Source: Desulfovibrionaceae bacterium (GTDB taxonomy: Bacteria; Desulfobacterota; Desulfovibrionia; Desulfovibrionales; Desulfovibrionaceae). From it: DNA of 64,000 nt. Position 1 is the stretch's first letter. Each line of letters begins with the position of its first letter. The notes under the pieces are model-generated. The model was not told the DNA's origin. It saw only the letters and a program-made list of their open reading frames with translations, and made no database searches. Shown one piece after another: positions 34,426 to 43,592 of the stretch. Location of the stretch: NCBI GenBank assembly GCA_022510785.1, contig JAFLSV010000003.1, forward strand, positions 62,001 through 126,000, read 5' to 3'. The position numbers and the translations under genes were made by a program.

Positions 34426-35208
34426 TTAAGGGCGCCCTGGCGCGTTTTGCAAAGGCATGGAAGGGGTGCCGGGCGGCACGCCGGCATCGGCGTGGGGCAG
34501 GCCGCTCCGCGCGTCCTGTCCGAGCAGCGCGTTTCGCGCTTGCAGGGCCGGGCTGAAGTCCGGGTCTATGCGCAGGGCTTCGCCGTAAGCCTCAAGAGCG
34601 GCCTCGCGCCGGCCCTGCTGCTCAAGCTGCTGCCCCGCGTCCGTGAGCAGAGGGGCCAGAGCCTCGGCCAGAGGCGTGTTGCCGCCGATGACGGCATGGG
34701 GGTCGCGGGCCAGCAGGTCGCGCCATACGGCCAGACCTTCGGCCGGCCGGCCCATATCAAGAATCAGGGTCACGCCCTTGTTGAAACGGGCATTCTGGTG
34801 GCCGGGGTCGGCGTCCAGAACCTGCGTGTAGAGAGCCAGCGCTTTGTGCGGCTGCCTGTCCAGCCGGTACATGGTGCCGAGATCCGTCATGACATTGGCG
34901 TCACCCGGCTTCAGCTGCAGGGCCCTTTCATAGGCCCTGATGGCTTCCGCCGCGTTGCGGGCGTCAAAAGCGAGATTGCCGAGATGAATCCACGCCTCCG
35001 CGTCGTCGGGGCGGCGAATTGTCTGTTCCCGGGCCTGGGCCATATGGGTATCCGGCCCAGGCTCCCGCGCCGCGTCGGGCGCGCTCTGCCCGCGCGGCGC
35101 CAGAGATCCGAGCAGCAGCCCGGCGAAAAAGGCGATGATCGCAAGCAGGCAGGCCGTACTGGTCAGCATGGTTCCCTTCGGGCGGGAGGCGTGTGGTTGC
35201 TGCGGCAT
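34426..35208 (-). CDS. Membrane-anchored TPR protein
   Basis: A 260-residue protein. After a short basic N-terminus comes one membrane segment (about residues 18-36, LLAIIAFFAGLLLGS), then at least three TPR units (AWIHLGNLAFDARNAAEAIRAYERALQLKPG, then VMTDLGTMYRLDRQ and ARFNKGVTLILDM), and a final repeat-like helix pair. TPRs bind partner proteins; the adjacent pseudo-kinase, 23 bases downstream, is the obvious candidate. The ATG at 35208 has GGAG upstream, and earlier codons are low quality. It sits behind the terminator of the M16 protease gene, so it likely has its own promoter. No specific function is claimed. Confidence 0.8.
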   Translation of the reverse strand: MPQQPHASRPKGTMLTSTACLLAIIAFFAGLLLGSLAPRGQSAPDAAREPGPDTHMAQAREQTIRRPDDAEAWIHLGNLAFDARNAAEAIRAYERALQLKPGDANVMTDLGTMYRLDRQPHKALALYTQVLDADPGHQNARFNKGVTLILDMGRPAEGLAVWRDLLARDPHAVIGGNTPLAEALAPLLTDAGQQLEQQGRREAALEAYGEALRIDPDFSPALQARNALLGQDARSGLPHADAGVPPGTPSMPLQNAPGRP

Positions 35209-35295
35209 GAACGCTCCGGAATACGCGCCGGAACTGGCGGTTTTTTTGGAAATACCCCAAGAACCGGTCAGCGGCAAGAGGCAGGAAGCGTGCTG

Positions 35296-35328
35296 AAAAA
35301 ATCCGTCCGCCGGAGGGACGGCGGACGG
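35296..35328 (-). terminator. Intrinsic terminator after the M16C protease gene
   Basis: On the minus strand CCGTCCGCCG and CGGCGGACGG form a perfect 10-bp stem with a 6-base loop, then A and six T. Confidence 0.85.
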
Positions 35329-35337
35329 ACGTGTGAT

Positions 35338-38244
35338 TTACAAAAGGCGGGTGCGGAGCCAGCCGTGGGCCTGAGCCGCGGCGTCGGCGTCAGAACCGCC
35401 CAGCACGCAGGGGACGGCCTCGTTCAGGGCGCGGGCCAGAAAGGGCGCGAAGTTGTGGAAATCCTGAAGGGTGGTGGAGAGGATTTCCTCGCGGATACGC
35501 TGCCGGATGGCCGCTGTGTCGCCGCAGAGACGCCGCCACAGCGCGGCGTTGCCCTTGGCTCCCGGCAGGAGGTAGGCGTCCATGTCGCCGATGGCTCCCA
35601 CGATGGCGCGGGTCACGTCTTCGGCGCTCAGGCTCAGATTCCCCAGATAGTCCGCCGCGCCGCGGTAGACATCCAGGGTGCGTTCCACATTGGGGTCGCG
35701 GTAGGACACAAAGGCCAGGGTTCCGCTGGCGCGGTTGTACTGGACAAAGGAACCGTAGGCGCCGCCCTGCACACGCACCCGATCCCACAGGTAGCCCATG
35801 CGCAGGTGCCGCAGGATCACCCTGGCCGAGCCGTGAAAGCTGTAGCCCGTGTTCCGCAGGCTGGCCCCCAGGCCCACATAGTTGACCTGCGCGGGTATCA
35901 GCAGGGCTTCCGGTTCGGGCTGGCCGGGCTGTTCCCAGTGTTGCGGCTCCACCGGACAGTCCGGCAGGGCGCGGGTGAGATCGCGCAGCAGCTCTTCGGA
36001 GCTGGCCAGGGTTCCGGCATCCGCCGTCAGGCTGACCAGGGCCTGATTGCGGCGCGCCACCAGGCGATGCAGCTGACGAAGATCCGCCAGTACCGAAGGC
36101 CAGTCTTGTTCCAGGCGCTGAGCCAGATCCCGGATATAGAACAGATAACTGACCCCGCCGCTGCGTTCGGCAAGCCAGCCGGTGGGGGAAAGGCGAGCGC
36201 CCAGGCGCACGCTGACCAGGCTGTGACCGGAGGGGATCAGGCTTTGTTCAAGGCGGGCCTTCTCTTCCATGACCATCTGGGTGAAGCGTTCCCGCTTGTC
36301 AAAGCAGGTCTCCGTCAGAATTTCGCGCATGAGGCCGGTCAGTTTGCCGGCTTTGTCCGCGGTTGCCTTGCCGCTCAGTTCCAGGCGGGCCAGGGGGGCG
36401 GCGTCGGACAGCCGGGTGTGATAGACGGGGCCGGCGTCCAGACTGCCGGTTTGGGCGGCCACCTCAAGGCCCAGCTCCACATAGCTGTGCCGGGCCGTGC
36501 CCATTTCAGTCAGGGCGCGGCCGTAGAGAGGGAGCAGGGGCAGAAGACGGGAGGGTACGCCATCCAGGGGCAGCAGCAGCTTGGCGTACAAAATTCCCGA
36601 GCTGTCCAGCTCGTGGAGCAGGAAGGGCACGTCTCCCGCTTTTTCGGCCTGGGGCAGGATGGCGTTGTGCCGGGGCAGATCCCCGAGGCCCAGGGCGGGA
36701 ATGGAGGCCAGGGCCTCCGGGCTGTCCGGCGCGGCCTGCGCCAGGTGCAGGCGTTCGGAAACGCGGGCGATTTCCTCCCGCTGAGCGGCGCTCATGGATG
36801 TGCGTATTTCAGCCAGGCGGGCGTCTTCACGGGCCTGGCGCGCGGCGGCCAGAGTTTCGTCGGGCGTCAGCACCACGGTCACGCGGTGCGTGTTGTCCAG
36901 AAACCAGCGGCGTATGGCGTTTTCAAACACGGGTTCCCGGCGCTTCAGGCGCGCCTTGACAGCGGCCAGGGGTTTTTCCCAGGCGAGCGGCGCAAAGGGA
37001 TCGCCGTCATACAGCCATGTGGACAGGCTGCGGAACATGGCCGCCAGCCCGCGCGGAAAGCGGCCGGTGTTGTTTTCGCGCAGTTCAAATTCCAGGCTGT
37101 TGAGGGCGGCTTCCACCGCCCTGGCCGGCACGCCTTCCGCGGCCAGTTCGGCCAGGGTGTCCATGATCAGGGTTTCCGCCGCATCGCTGTCCTGGGGGCG
37201 GATGGAGCGCAGCCCGATGGAAAAATAGGCCTGGCGGAGATCGGTCTCCAGACCGGCTCCCGTGATATCGTCACCGAGGCCGGAATCCATCAGCGCCTTG
37301 CGCAGGGGCGAGCCTGGCAGGCCGGTGAGGATATGCTCCAGCATGTCCAGCACCAGCATTTCCTCGGTATCGGCCGTTTCGCACAGCAGCCAGTTGACCG
37401 TGACATGACCCTGACGGGCGTCGCCGCTGGGTTCCTCTTCCGCCGGGTAGGGCACTTCCACCTTGCGTGCCAGGGCCCGGCGTTCCTGCAGGGGCACGGC
37501 CGATTCCACCTGGCGGCGCTCAAAGGACGCGAGCACGGCATCCAGCCTTTTCAGGCGGGCGTCTTCAGGATCGTCGCCCCAGAAGAAAAAACGGGCGTTG
37601 GATGGGTGATAATAGGCGCTGTGGAAATGGCGAAACTGCTCGTAGCTGAGGTTTGGGATCTCCTCCGGATTGCCGCCGGAATCCAGAGAGTAGAGCGTAT
37701 CGGGAAAGACCGCGTGCTGCGATTCCTCCATCAGCACGGAATCGGGCGAGGAATACACGCCCTTCATTTCGTTGAACACCACACCCTTATAGTGCCAGGC
37801 GTCCTGCTGCGGCTCCACATCAATGTGCCAGCCTTCCTGGCGCAGCACATCCTCATCGATGCGCGGAAAAAACACGGCGTCAAGGTAGACGTCGATAAGA
37901 TTGTAGAAATCCTGAAGATTGGTGCTGGCCACCGGATAGCAGGTCTTGTCCGGAAAGGTGAGCGCGTTGAGAAAGGTCTGGAGGGAACTTTTCAGGAGTT
38001 CCACAAAGGGTTCCTTGACCGGATAGCGGCGGGAACCGCACAGCACGGAGTGTTCCAGAATGTGGGCCACCCCGGTGGAATCGCGCGGCGGGGTGCGGAA
38101 GCTGACGCCGAATGACTTGTTTTCGTCCGTGTTGAGCACCGACAGAAGCTCGGCCCCGCTTCGATCATGCTTCCACAGGCGTACCGTGCCGCCCGCTTCG
38201 GACAGGTTTTCTTCCCTGATCAGGGTAAATCCGTATGTGGTCAT
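35338..38244 (-). CDS. M16C zinc metalloprotease, PreP/falcilysin-like
   Basis: A 968-residue protein of the insulinase superfamily, clamshell type, which degrades unfolded peptides in a closed chamber. The inverted zinc motif HILEH is at residues 61-65, with the family context FRTPPRDSTGVAHILEHSVLCGS and, downstream, KEPFVELLKSSLQTFLNALTFPD. The distal conserved Glu lies in a NEMKGVYSS segment (about 160). The C-terminal half is the inactive homologous domain. No signal peptide is seen, so it is cytoplasmic. The ATG follows GAGGATACAGTC. Length agrees with PreP (about 970). Confidence 0.93.
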   Translation of the reverse strand: MTTYGFTLIREENLSEAGGTVRLWKHDRSGAELLSVLNTDENKSFGVSFRTPPRDSTGVAHILEHSVLCGSRRYPVKEPFVELLKSSLQTFLNALTFPDKTCYPVASTNLQDFYNLIDVYLDAVFFPRIDEDVLRQEGWHIDVEPQQDAWHYKGVVFNEMKGVYSSPDSVLMEESQHAVFPDTLYSLDSGGNPEEIPNLSYEQFRHFHSAYYHPSNARFFFWGDDPEDARLKRLDAVLASFERRQVESAVPLQERRALARKVEVPYPAEEEPSGDARQGHVTVNWLLCETADTEEMLVLDMLEHILTGLPGSPLRKALMDSGLGDDITGAGLETDLRQAYFSIGLRSIRPQDSDAAETLIMDTLAELAAEGVPARAVEAALNSLEFELRENNTGRFPRGLAAMFRSLSTWLYDGDPFAPLAWEKPLAAVKARLKRREPVFENAIRRWFLDNTHRVTVVLTPDETLAAARQAREDARLAEIRTSMSAAQREEIARVSERLHLAQAAPDSPEALASIPALGLGDLPRHNAILPQAEKAGDVPFLLHELDSSGILYAKLLLPLDGVPSRLLPLLPLYGRALTEMGTARHSYVELGLEVAAQTGSLDAGPVYHTRLSDAAPLARLELSGKATADKAGKLTGLMREILTETCFDKRERFTQMVMEEKARLEQSLIPSGHSLVSVRLGARLSPTGWLAERSGGVSYLFYIRDLAQRLEQDWPSVLADLRQLHRLVARRNQALVSLTADAGTLASSEELLRDLTRALPDCPVEPQHWEQPGQPEPEALLIPAQVNYVGLGASLRNTGYSFHGSARVILRHLRMGYLWDRVRVQGGAYGSFVQYNRASGTLAFVSYRDPNVERTLDVYRGAADYLGNLSLSAEDVTRAIVGAIGDMDAYLLPGAKGNAALWRRLCGDTAAIRQRIREEILSTTLQDFHNFAPFLARALNEAVPCVLGGSDADAAAQAHGWLRTRLL

Positions 38245-38342
38245 GACTGTATCCTCAATAGGTTACGCTGCCTGGCCGCGGGGCCGGGCGGCACGGGCTG
38301 GCGGGGCCGGGCCTGAAAGCGCGGGCACGACAGCCCCGTCAT

Positions 38343-38370
38343 AAAAAAAGGGTGGCCTGGCGCGCCACCC
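38343..38370 (-). terminator. Intrinsic terminator after the 127-residue gene
   Basis: On the minus strand GGGTGGC and GCCACCC pair around GCGCCAG, followed by seven T. Confidence 0.85.
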
Positions 38371-38398
38371 CTTCATGTGTGAAACACAAGGGAAAGCA

Positions 38399-38782
38399 TC
38401 AGCAATTGGCGGCCCGCAGGGTTTCCTCCACCAGTTTCAGGGAGGGGGTGGCTCCATCTTCCAGCCCGCACAGCGAGCGCACGGCCAGCATGAGCAAATC
38501 AAAAGGCATGGTCATTTCGGTGCGCCCGTTATGCACGGTGCAGCTGTCGCCCTGCACCGCGATGCGGTAGGCGCGGCGGCTCCGGTTGGGCCCGGAACCG
38601 GTCACCACCGAATACACCTGTTCGCGTTCACCGGTAATATACAGTTTTTGATGGGTCAGGGCGCCGCTTTCCTCGTCGTACCAGGAAGCCTCGGAAAAGA
38701 GCCTGCCGCGAAAATCAAGGATGGCGCCGTTATCGAGCTTGAGGGCGATGTCTTCCATCGTTTTTTCTGTCGCTTCGGTCAT
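38399..38782 (-). CDS. Small hypothetical protein
   Basis: A 127-residue soluble protein beginning MTEATEKTMEDIALKLDNG. The ATG has AGGAGG 6 bases upstream, which rules out a longer reading. It has no signal, membrane segment or known motif; notable stretches are WYDEESGALTHQKLYITGERE and the C-terminal PSLKLVEETLRAANC. The gene is flanked by terminators, so it is a single-gene transcript. I do not recognise the family. The downstream terminator and strong start make it a real gene. Confidence 0.75.
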   Translation of the reverse strand: MTEATEKTMEDIALKLDNGAILDFRGRLFSEASWYDEESGALTHQKLYITGEREQVYSVVTGSGPNRSRRAYRIAVQGDSCTVHNGRTEMTMPFDLLMLAVRSLCGLEDGATPSLKLVEETLRAANC

Positions 38783-38902
38783 GGCTCCCTCCTGGGGAAC
38801 GTGGGGGCTCTGGCTGTCTTTGCGGAAATCCGGTATTTTTCCAGCCCGCGCGGCGGGAGAAGTTCCGTCATTCCGAACCTCGCTGAGTCTTAGCACCGGC
38901 CC

Positions 38903-40894
38903 TCAAAGCTTGTCAACGTGAAGACCGTGAGACAAAGCCGGTTCGCTGGTGGAAAGCGGCGTATTGTCCGTGGCATGGCGTATTCCGGGTTCCGCCTCCG
39001 GCCCTTTTTTTTCCGCGAATCCGGCGTGTTCTGATGGGTTCCGCTGATGTGGTTCCGGGGAAGGGGCGCCGCCTTCGGGCGCGGGATCATGCTTGTGCGT
39101 TTCAGCCTCCGCGGAGTCCGGGCCTGCCGGGTTTTTGAACTGCATCTCGTACAGGCGCCGGTACTGGCCGTTCTCAAGAGCCATCAGTTCCTCGTGCGAG
39201 CCCAGTTCCACCAGTTCGCCCTCGTGGATGACGGCAATGCGGTTGGCGTTTTTGATGGTGGACAGGCGGTGCGCGATGACGAACACGGTCTTGTCCTTCA
39301 TGAGGTTGTCAATGGCCTGCTGGACAATTTCTTCCGACTTGTTGTCAAGGGCGGATGTGGCTTCGTCCAGCACCACCACCGGCGCCTGCTTGAGAAAGGC
39401 GCGGGCGATGGCCACACGCTGCTTCTGGCCGCCGGATAAAAGGATGCCGCGTTCGCCGATTTCCGTGTTGATCCCCTCGGGGAGACCGTTGACGAAATCG
39501 GTGAGATAGGCGCATTCCAGCGCGTGGGCGATATCGTCCCCGGTGGCGTCCGGATTGCCGAGCACGATATTATCCCGGATGGTGCCCGTGAACAGAAAAT
39601 TGTCCTGAAACACCACGGCAATATTCCGGCGCAGGGATTGCAGCGTGATATCGCGGATGTCCACGCCGTCAATTTTTATGCTCCCCCCCTGGATGTCGTA
39701 AAAACGGGGCAGCAGACTCACCAGGGTGCTTTTGCCTCCGCCGGAGTTGCCCACCAGGGCCAGGGTTTCGCCCACCTTGACTTCCAGCTGAATGTTTTTC
39801 AGGACGGGACGCTCGGGCTCATATTCAAAGATGACGTTGTCAAAGACAATATTGCTGCGGATGTCCGGCAGATCCCGCGCGCCGGGCCTGTCGCAGATGG
39901 GCAGGGGCGCGTCAAGCAGGTCAAAAATACGTTCGATGGCCATGAACGAATACTGCACGGCCACCACGTTGCCGCTGATGTTCTTGAGCGGGGTGTACAG
40001 CATGAGCAGGGCGGTGATGAAGGACACAAAGTTGCCCGATGTGATGGTGCCGTTGACGATAAGCCAGCTGCCCAGGGCCACGGCCAGCCCCAGGCCGATG
40101 GAAATGACAAAATGCATGAAGGGCGACAGCCAGGCCGTGCGCCTGGTCATGGCCACAGTCAGGTCAAATACGGATTCCAGCAATCCGAAAAATTTTTGCT
40201 TTTGATAGTCTTCAAGGTTATAGGAACAGATGGTTTTGTTGCCGGCAAAGGTTTCATTATATGTGGTATTCAGGGCGGTAAGGGACATGGTATTTTTGCT
40301 TACCAGGCCCTTGATGAGCTTTTTTACCCTGACCAGCGGAGCGACCGCAACAAAGAGAATAATGATGGCCACAATCGACAATTGCCATGAATTATAAAAA
40401 AGTACTCCGATAAGCGCAATGGAAGAAAAAATGCGGGTAATGAAGTTTTTCAGGTTAGTGAGAAGTCCGGCGCATGCCGTATCAGCATCGGTATTATACC
40501 GATAGATAATTTCTCCGGAAGTGGATTTGTCAAAGTAGGCCGGATCAAAGCACACCAGTTTTTCATACAGGCGCTTTTTCAGCGACATGGTGAGCTTGCC
40601 CCCCACCCAGACGCTGAGAAAGGTGGCCGCGTAGTTCAACAGCCCCTGAACAAAGGTAAAGGTCACAATAAGAAGGGGAATATACCAGGGCGAGGACATA
40701 TCCTTGCCCACGACCACGATGTCCGTATACGGCTTGAGGAAAAGCGCGATGGCCGCATCCAGGGAGCCGATGGGGATGCAGATGAGAACGGACAGGAGCG
40801 CCCAGAACCAGATGGGTCTGACAAAGGGCCACATGCGCCTGTAGTTGGTGACGAACTGATTGGCCGTGAGGATTTTTTTGACGTCGTGCGGCAT
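38903..40894 (-). CDS. MsbA-like ABC exporter (fused permease and ATPase)
   Basis: A 663-residue half-transporter. Six membrane helices (about 20-300) precede a nucleotide-binding domain with Walker A GNSGGGKST, Q-loop VFQDNFLF, signature LSGGQKQR and Walker B VVVLDEATSAL. This is the ABCB type of MsbA, which flips lipid A-core. A 75-residue charged, Pro/Ser/His-rich C-terminal tail follows and is unusual. The chosen ATG (MPHDVKKI) is preceded by weak signal; 45 upstream codons lack coding character. Part of the permease region (about 40170-40530) is more AT-rich than its surroundings. LPS flipping is likely but not proven. Confidence 0.85.
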   Translation of the reverse strand: MPHDVKKILTANQFVTNYRRMWPFVRPIWFWALLSVLICIPIGSLDAAIALFLKPYTDIVVVGKDMSSPWYIPLLIVTFTFVQGLLNYAATFLSVWVGGKLTMSLKKRLYEKLVCFDPAYFDKSTSGEIIYRYNTDADTACAGLLTNLKNFITRIFSSIALIGVLFYNSWQLSIVAIIILFVAVAPLVRVKKLIKGLVSKNTMSLTALNTTYNETFAGNKTICSYNLEDYQKQKFFGLLESVFDLTVAMTRRTAWLSPFMHFVISIGLGLAVALGSWLIVNGTITSGNFVSFITALLMLYTPLKNISGNVVAVQYSFMAIERIFDLLDAPLPICDRPGARDLPDIRSNIVFDNVIFEYEPERPVLKNIQLEVKVGETLALVGNSGGGKSTLVSLLPRFYDIQGGSIKIDGVDIRDITLQSLRRNIAVVFQDNFLFTGTIRDNIVLGNPDATGDDIAHALECAYLTDFVNGLPEGINTEIGERGILLSGGQKQRVAIARAFLKQAPVVVLDEATSALDNKSEEIVQQAIDNLMKDKTVFVIAHRLSTIKNANRIAVIHEGELVELGSHEELMALENGQYRRLYEMQFKNPAGPDSAEAETHKHDPAPEGGAPSPEPHQRNPSEHAGFAEKKGPEAEPGIRHATDNTPLSTSEPALSHGLHVDKL

Positions 40895-41013
40895 GGGTAA
40901 TCCGAAAGTTAGCGGGACAGGCCGCGCGGGCTCATGGCCGCCTGTTCCCCGGCGCTGAAACATCAATCGGCGGAATGCCACGAAAACATCCCGCCGAAAT
41001 TCAACCCGGGCTG

Positions 41014-41045
41014 GCCGGAGGGAAGACAAGCCTCTTCCCTCCGGC
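41014..41045 (-). terminator. Hairpin ending the dsr operon
   Basis: GCCGGAGGGAAGA and TCTTCCCTCCGGC form a perfect 13-bp stem with a 6-base loop, a few bases after the dsrP stop. The T-run is missing, so it may act as an RNA end protector or need Rho. Confidence 0.6.
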
Positions 41046-41052
41046 GCAGCCG

Positions 41053-42249
41053 TTATATGTTGGTGGCCTCTTCGGCGGGCAGTTCAAACTCTTCGCCCGT
41101 TTCCTTCTTGATATCAAGGGCGATTTTCCACAGCAGGGAAATGATCAGCGCGCCCACCGCGAAGACGCCGAGCCCGATGGACACTTCCCAGAACGAAGGC
41201 GTGTAAACCTGGTAGGTTTCATAGGGGGTGGGCATGAAGCCGCCGATGAGCAGGCCCAGGCTCTTGTCGATCCAGGTGGCCACAAAGAGCATGAGGAGCG
41301 CCCAGGGCAGAATCTTGTCGTTGGTGCGCAAGCGCGGGGGCAGGAGCAGGGCCATGGACAAAAAGGCGAAAACCACGGCTGTCCACATCCAGCCCGTCAC
41401 CCACACATTCAGTCCCTCGTGCCCCGCGAACAGGAAGATGAGGGGATGCTGGTGGCCGGGAATGCCGCTGTAGAAGGCGGTGAATACTTCCAGGCAGTAG
41501 AAGAAGATATTGATGCCCATGGCGTAGGTGACAATCAGCGACAGCGGACGCACCACGGCCTTGCCGGCATCAAAGCCGGTCAGGCGCTTGAGCAGAAACA
41601 GGAGCAGAAGCAGCAGCGCCGGCCCGGAGCAGAAGGCCGAAGCCAGGAAGCGGGCGGCCATGATGGCGGTGAGCCAGTAATGGCGGCCGGGCAGTCCCGC
41701 GTACAGGAAACCGGTGACGGTGTGGATGGAAAAGGCCCAGAAAATGGACACATACACCAGGTACCTGATCCACCTGGGCGGCTGGACGTCACAGCGTTCG
41801 GCCTCCAGGGTGGTCCAGCCGATGACGGCGTTGAGAATCAGGTAGCCCAGCAGCACGGTGGCGTCCCAGAACATGACCGAATTGGGCGTGGGGTGCAGGA
41901 ACATGTTCATGACCCGCTGCGGCTGTCCCATGTCCACCACAATGAACAGCATGCACATGACCACCGCGCCGATGGCGAGGAATTCGCCGAAGATGATCAC
42001 GCGCTTGAAAGGCTTGTAGTGATGGAAATAGGCGGGCAGAACCAGCATGACGGCGCCGGCGGCCACACCCACCAGATAGGTGAACTGGGCGATGTAAAAG
42101 CCCCAGGACACATTGCGTGACAGGCCGGTCAGCTTCAGGCCGAAGATCAGCTGAAACACATAGACGACCATTGCGTAGCCTATGACGGTCAGCAGAAAGC
42201 AGAGCCACGCGTAGTACCTGGGCGACCCTTTGAGCACTCGTTCAAGCAT
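41053..42249 (-). CDS. dsrP: DsrMKJOP complex membrane subunit DsrP
   Basis: A 398-residue NrfD-family integral membrane protein with about ten helices (for example VIGYAMVVYVFQLIFGLKLTGL near the N-terminus). In the DsrMKJOP complex it exchanges electrons with quinones and passes them to the periplasmic DsrO iron-sulfur protein. The start at 42249 has AGAGGAG 6 bases upstream; a longer reading crossing dsrO is rejected. It is the last gene of dsrMKJOP but separated from dsrO by 133 bases holding a repeat-like hairpin, so its level may differ from the rest. A strong stem follows the stop. Confidence 0.95.
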   Translation of the reverse strand: MLERVLKGSPRYYAWLCFLLTVIGYAMVVYVFQLIFGLKLTGLSRNVSWGFYIAQFTYLVGVAAGAVMLVLPAYFHHYKPFKRVIIFGEFLAIGAVVMCMLFIVVDMGQPQRVMNMFLHPTPNSVMFWDATVLLGYLILNAVIGWTTLEAERCDVQPPRWIRYLVYVSIFWAFSIHTVTGFLYAGLPGRHYWLTAIMAARFLASAFCSGPALLLLLLFLLKRLTGFDAGKAVVRPLSLIVTYAMGINIFFYCLEVFTAFYSGIPGHQHPLIFLFAGHEGLNVWVTGWMWTAVVFAFLSMALLLPPRLRTNDKILPWALLMLFVATWIDKSLGLLIGGFMPTPYETYQVYTPSFWEVSIGLGVFAVGALIISLLWKIALDIKKETGEEFELPAEEATNI

Positions 42250-42382
42250 GGCAGTCTCCTCTAGAGCATTTGATGGTGAGCCGCTCGCGCGGCGCCTGGC
42301 GGCGCGGGAAAACCGCGTCCGCGCCCGCGTGGCGGGCGGCCGCCTGTGCGGCCGCCAGAGCATTTCGTGTCGTGGAAATGCT
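42250..42382. repeat. Repeat-like element between dsrO and dsrP
   Basis: The 133-base spacer contains AGAGCATTT at 42263-42271 and again at 42357-42365, and the inverted copy GAAATGCTCT at 42375-42384, overlapping the dsrO stop. Between them are several GC-rich dyads. The arrangement resembles a short REP/MITE-type mobile repeat. Confidence 0.5.
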
Positions 42383-42384
42383 CT
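42357..42384 (-). repeat. Hairpin at the dsrO stop codon
   Basis: AGAGCATTTC and GAAATGCTCT make a perfect 10-bp stem with an 8-base loop. Its last base lies in the dsrO stop codon region, so it can fold in the dsrO-dsrP mRNA. Confidence 0.65.
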
Positions 42385-43168
42385 AGATGATGTAGTACAC
42401 GCCGGGGTCGGTTCCCAAGTCTGGTTTGCGGCGCATGCTGAAATTTTCGGCCAGCGCCTTGCGCACCGTGGATTCCGGATCCATGAGATCCCCGAACAGG
42501 ATGGCCCCGTCCGACGCTTCCACGCAGGCGGGCAGCAGGCCCTTTTCCAGACGCTCGGCGCAGAAGGTGCATTTTTCCACCACACCGCGCATGCGGGTGG
42601 GGTACTCCGCATTGAGATCCTTCAGGAAGGGACGCGGATCCTGGAAGTTGAAGCTGCGTGAACCGTAGGGGCAGGCGGCCATGCAGAAGCGGCAGCCTAT
42701 GCAGCGGTGGTAGTCCTGGGCCACCAGGCCGTGCGCTGTGGTGTATGTGGCCTTGACCGGGCACACCCTCACGCAGGAAGGGCTGGTGCAGTGGTTGCAC
42801 AGCATGAGGTAGCGGCGTTCCTCCACGTCCTTGGGCAGCACCGGATTGGGGTCGGAGGCGAAGGCGTGGTGGAAGGTATCGTCCCATATCCACTTCACTT
42901 CCTGGGGGCCGGGAATGGTGGGCACGTTGTGGGCGGCATGGCAGGCCTCGACAATGGGCCGCAGGGCTTCGGGCGAGGTCAGACGGCGGGTGTCAATGAC
43001 CATGGCCCAGCGCTTGGCGCGCAGAGCGCCCTTGTCACTGGCGTACGCGCCTTTGCCCGCCGGGGCCGGGGACAGCACGGCCTGGGCCGCCTGAGCGCCC
43101 GATGCGGCCGCCAGGGCAAAGCCTGACAGTCCCGCGACTTTCAGAAAGTAACGTCTACTTGAATTCAT
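42383..43168 (-). CDS. dsrO: DsrMKJOP periplasmic iron-sulfur subunit DsrO
   Basis: A 261-residue periplasmic electron carrier. A twin-arginine signal (SSRRYFLK at residues 3-10) directs folded export by Tat. The mature part holds cysteine groups for four [4Fe-4S] clusters: CNHCTSPSCVRVCP (about 124-137), CIGCRFCMAACPYG (about 156-169), CTFCAERLEKGLLPACVE (about 200-217). This is the HmeA/DsrO type. The start overlaps the end of dsrJ by 14 bases, indicating translational coupling. It passes electrons between DsrP and the triheme DsrJ. Confidence 0.96.
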   Translation of the reverse strand: MNSSRRYFLKVAGLSGFALAAASGAQAAQAVLSPAPAGKGAYASDKGALRAKRWAMVIDTRRLTSPEALRPIVEACHAAHNVPTIPGPQEVKWIWDDTFHHAFASDPNPVLPKDVEERRYLMLCNHCTSPSCVRVCPVKATYTTAHGLVAQDYHRCIGCRFCMAACPYGSRSFNFQDPRPFLKDLNAEYPTRMRGVVEKCTFCAERLEKGLLPACVEASDGAILFGDLMDPESTVRKALAENFSMRRKPDLGTDPGVYYII

Positions 43169-43592
43169 GATTGTTCCCCTGGGGTACGACGTGGCAATCC
43201 CAGCAGTACGGGTTCACGCTGTTTTGATCGTGGCACTTGTCGCAAAAATCGGCCTTGTTGCCGTGGCAGGCCATGCAGGTGTTTTGCAGGCTGGTGTTCC
43301 ACTCTCTGCCGTCACTGGCGACATAGACGCGCTTTTCCTCGCGCAGGGCCGCGTCGCGCCAGTCAAGCAAGAGGCTCATGTGATTGGCCCGCATCCAGGC
43401 GCCCGGTTCCACGCAGGCATCGCCGGCGTTCACGGTCACGGGTTCGGAACCGCCCTGCAGCGTCACCTGGCCCTGCGGCTTCGCCACGTCGGGATAGACA
43501 TACGCGGGTGAACACAGGTTGATCCAGAAGGGCAGGGTCACTATCCCCGCAAAGATCACCAGACCGGGGATGATGTATTTGGCGTTGTACAT
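43155..43592 (-). CDS. dsrJ: DsrMKJOP triheme cytochrome c subunit DsrJ
   Basis: A 145-residue periplasmic cytochrome anchored by one N-terminal helix (about residues 8-24). Three heme c sites are visible: CMACH (106-110), CDKCH (117-121) and CWDCH (130-134). Cys60 in DACVEPGAW stands where the known DsrJ proteins carry a cysteine axial ligand for one heme; His71 (RANHM) may be another ligand. The ATG immediately follows the dsrK stop, and its end overlaps dsrO, so translation is coupled in the order K-J-O. Confidence 0.96.
   Translation of the reverse strand: MYNAKYIIPGLVIFAGIVTLPFWINLCSPAYVYPDVAKPQGQVTLQGGSEPVTVNAGDACVEPGAWMRANHMSLLLDWRDAALREEKRVYVASDGREWNTSLQNTCMACHGNKADFCDKCHDQNSVNPYCWDCHVVPQGNNHEFK

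Noticed and set aside
34381..38115. Very long open frame on the plus strand (about 1244 codons) opposite the M16 protease and TPR genes
   Set aside because: It mirrors the codon structure of the real minus-strand genes, a usual effect of high GC content. It has no ribosome site, recognised domain or normal amino acid composition.
41053..42612. 519-codon reading extending dsrP through the spacer into dsrO
   Set aside because: The codons upstream of 42249 overlap dsrO in a different frame. A good ribosome site exists at 42249.
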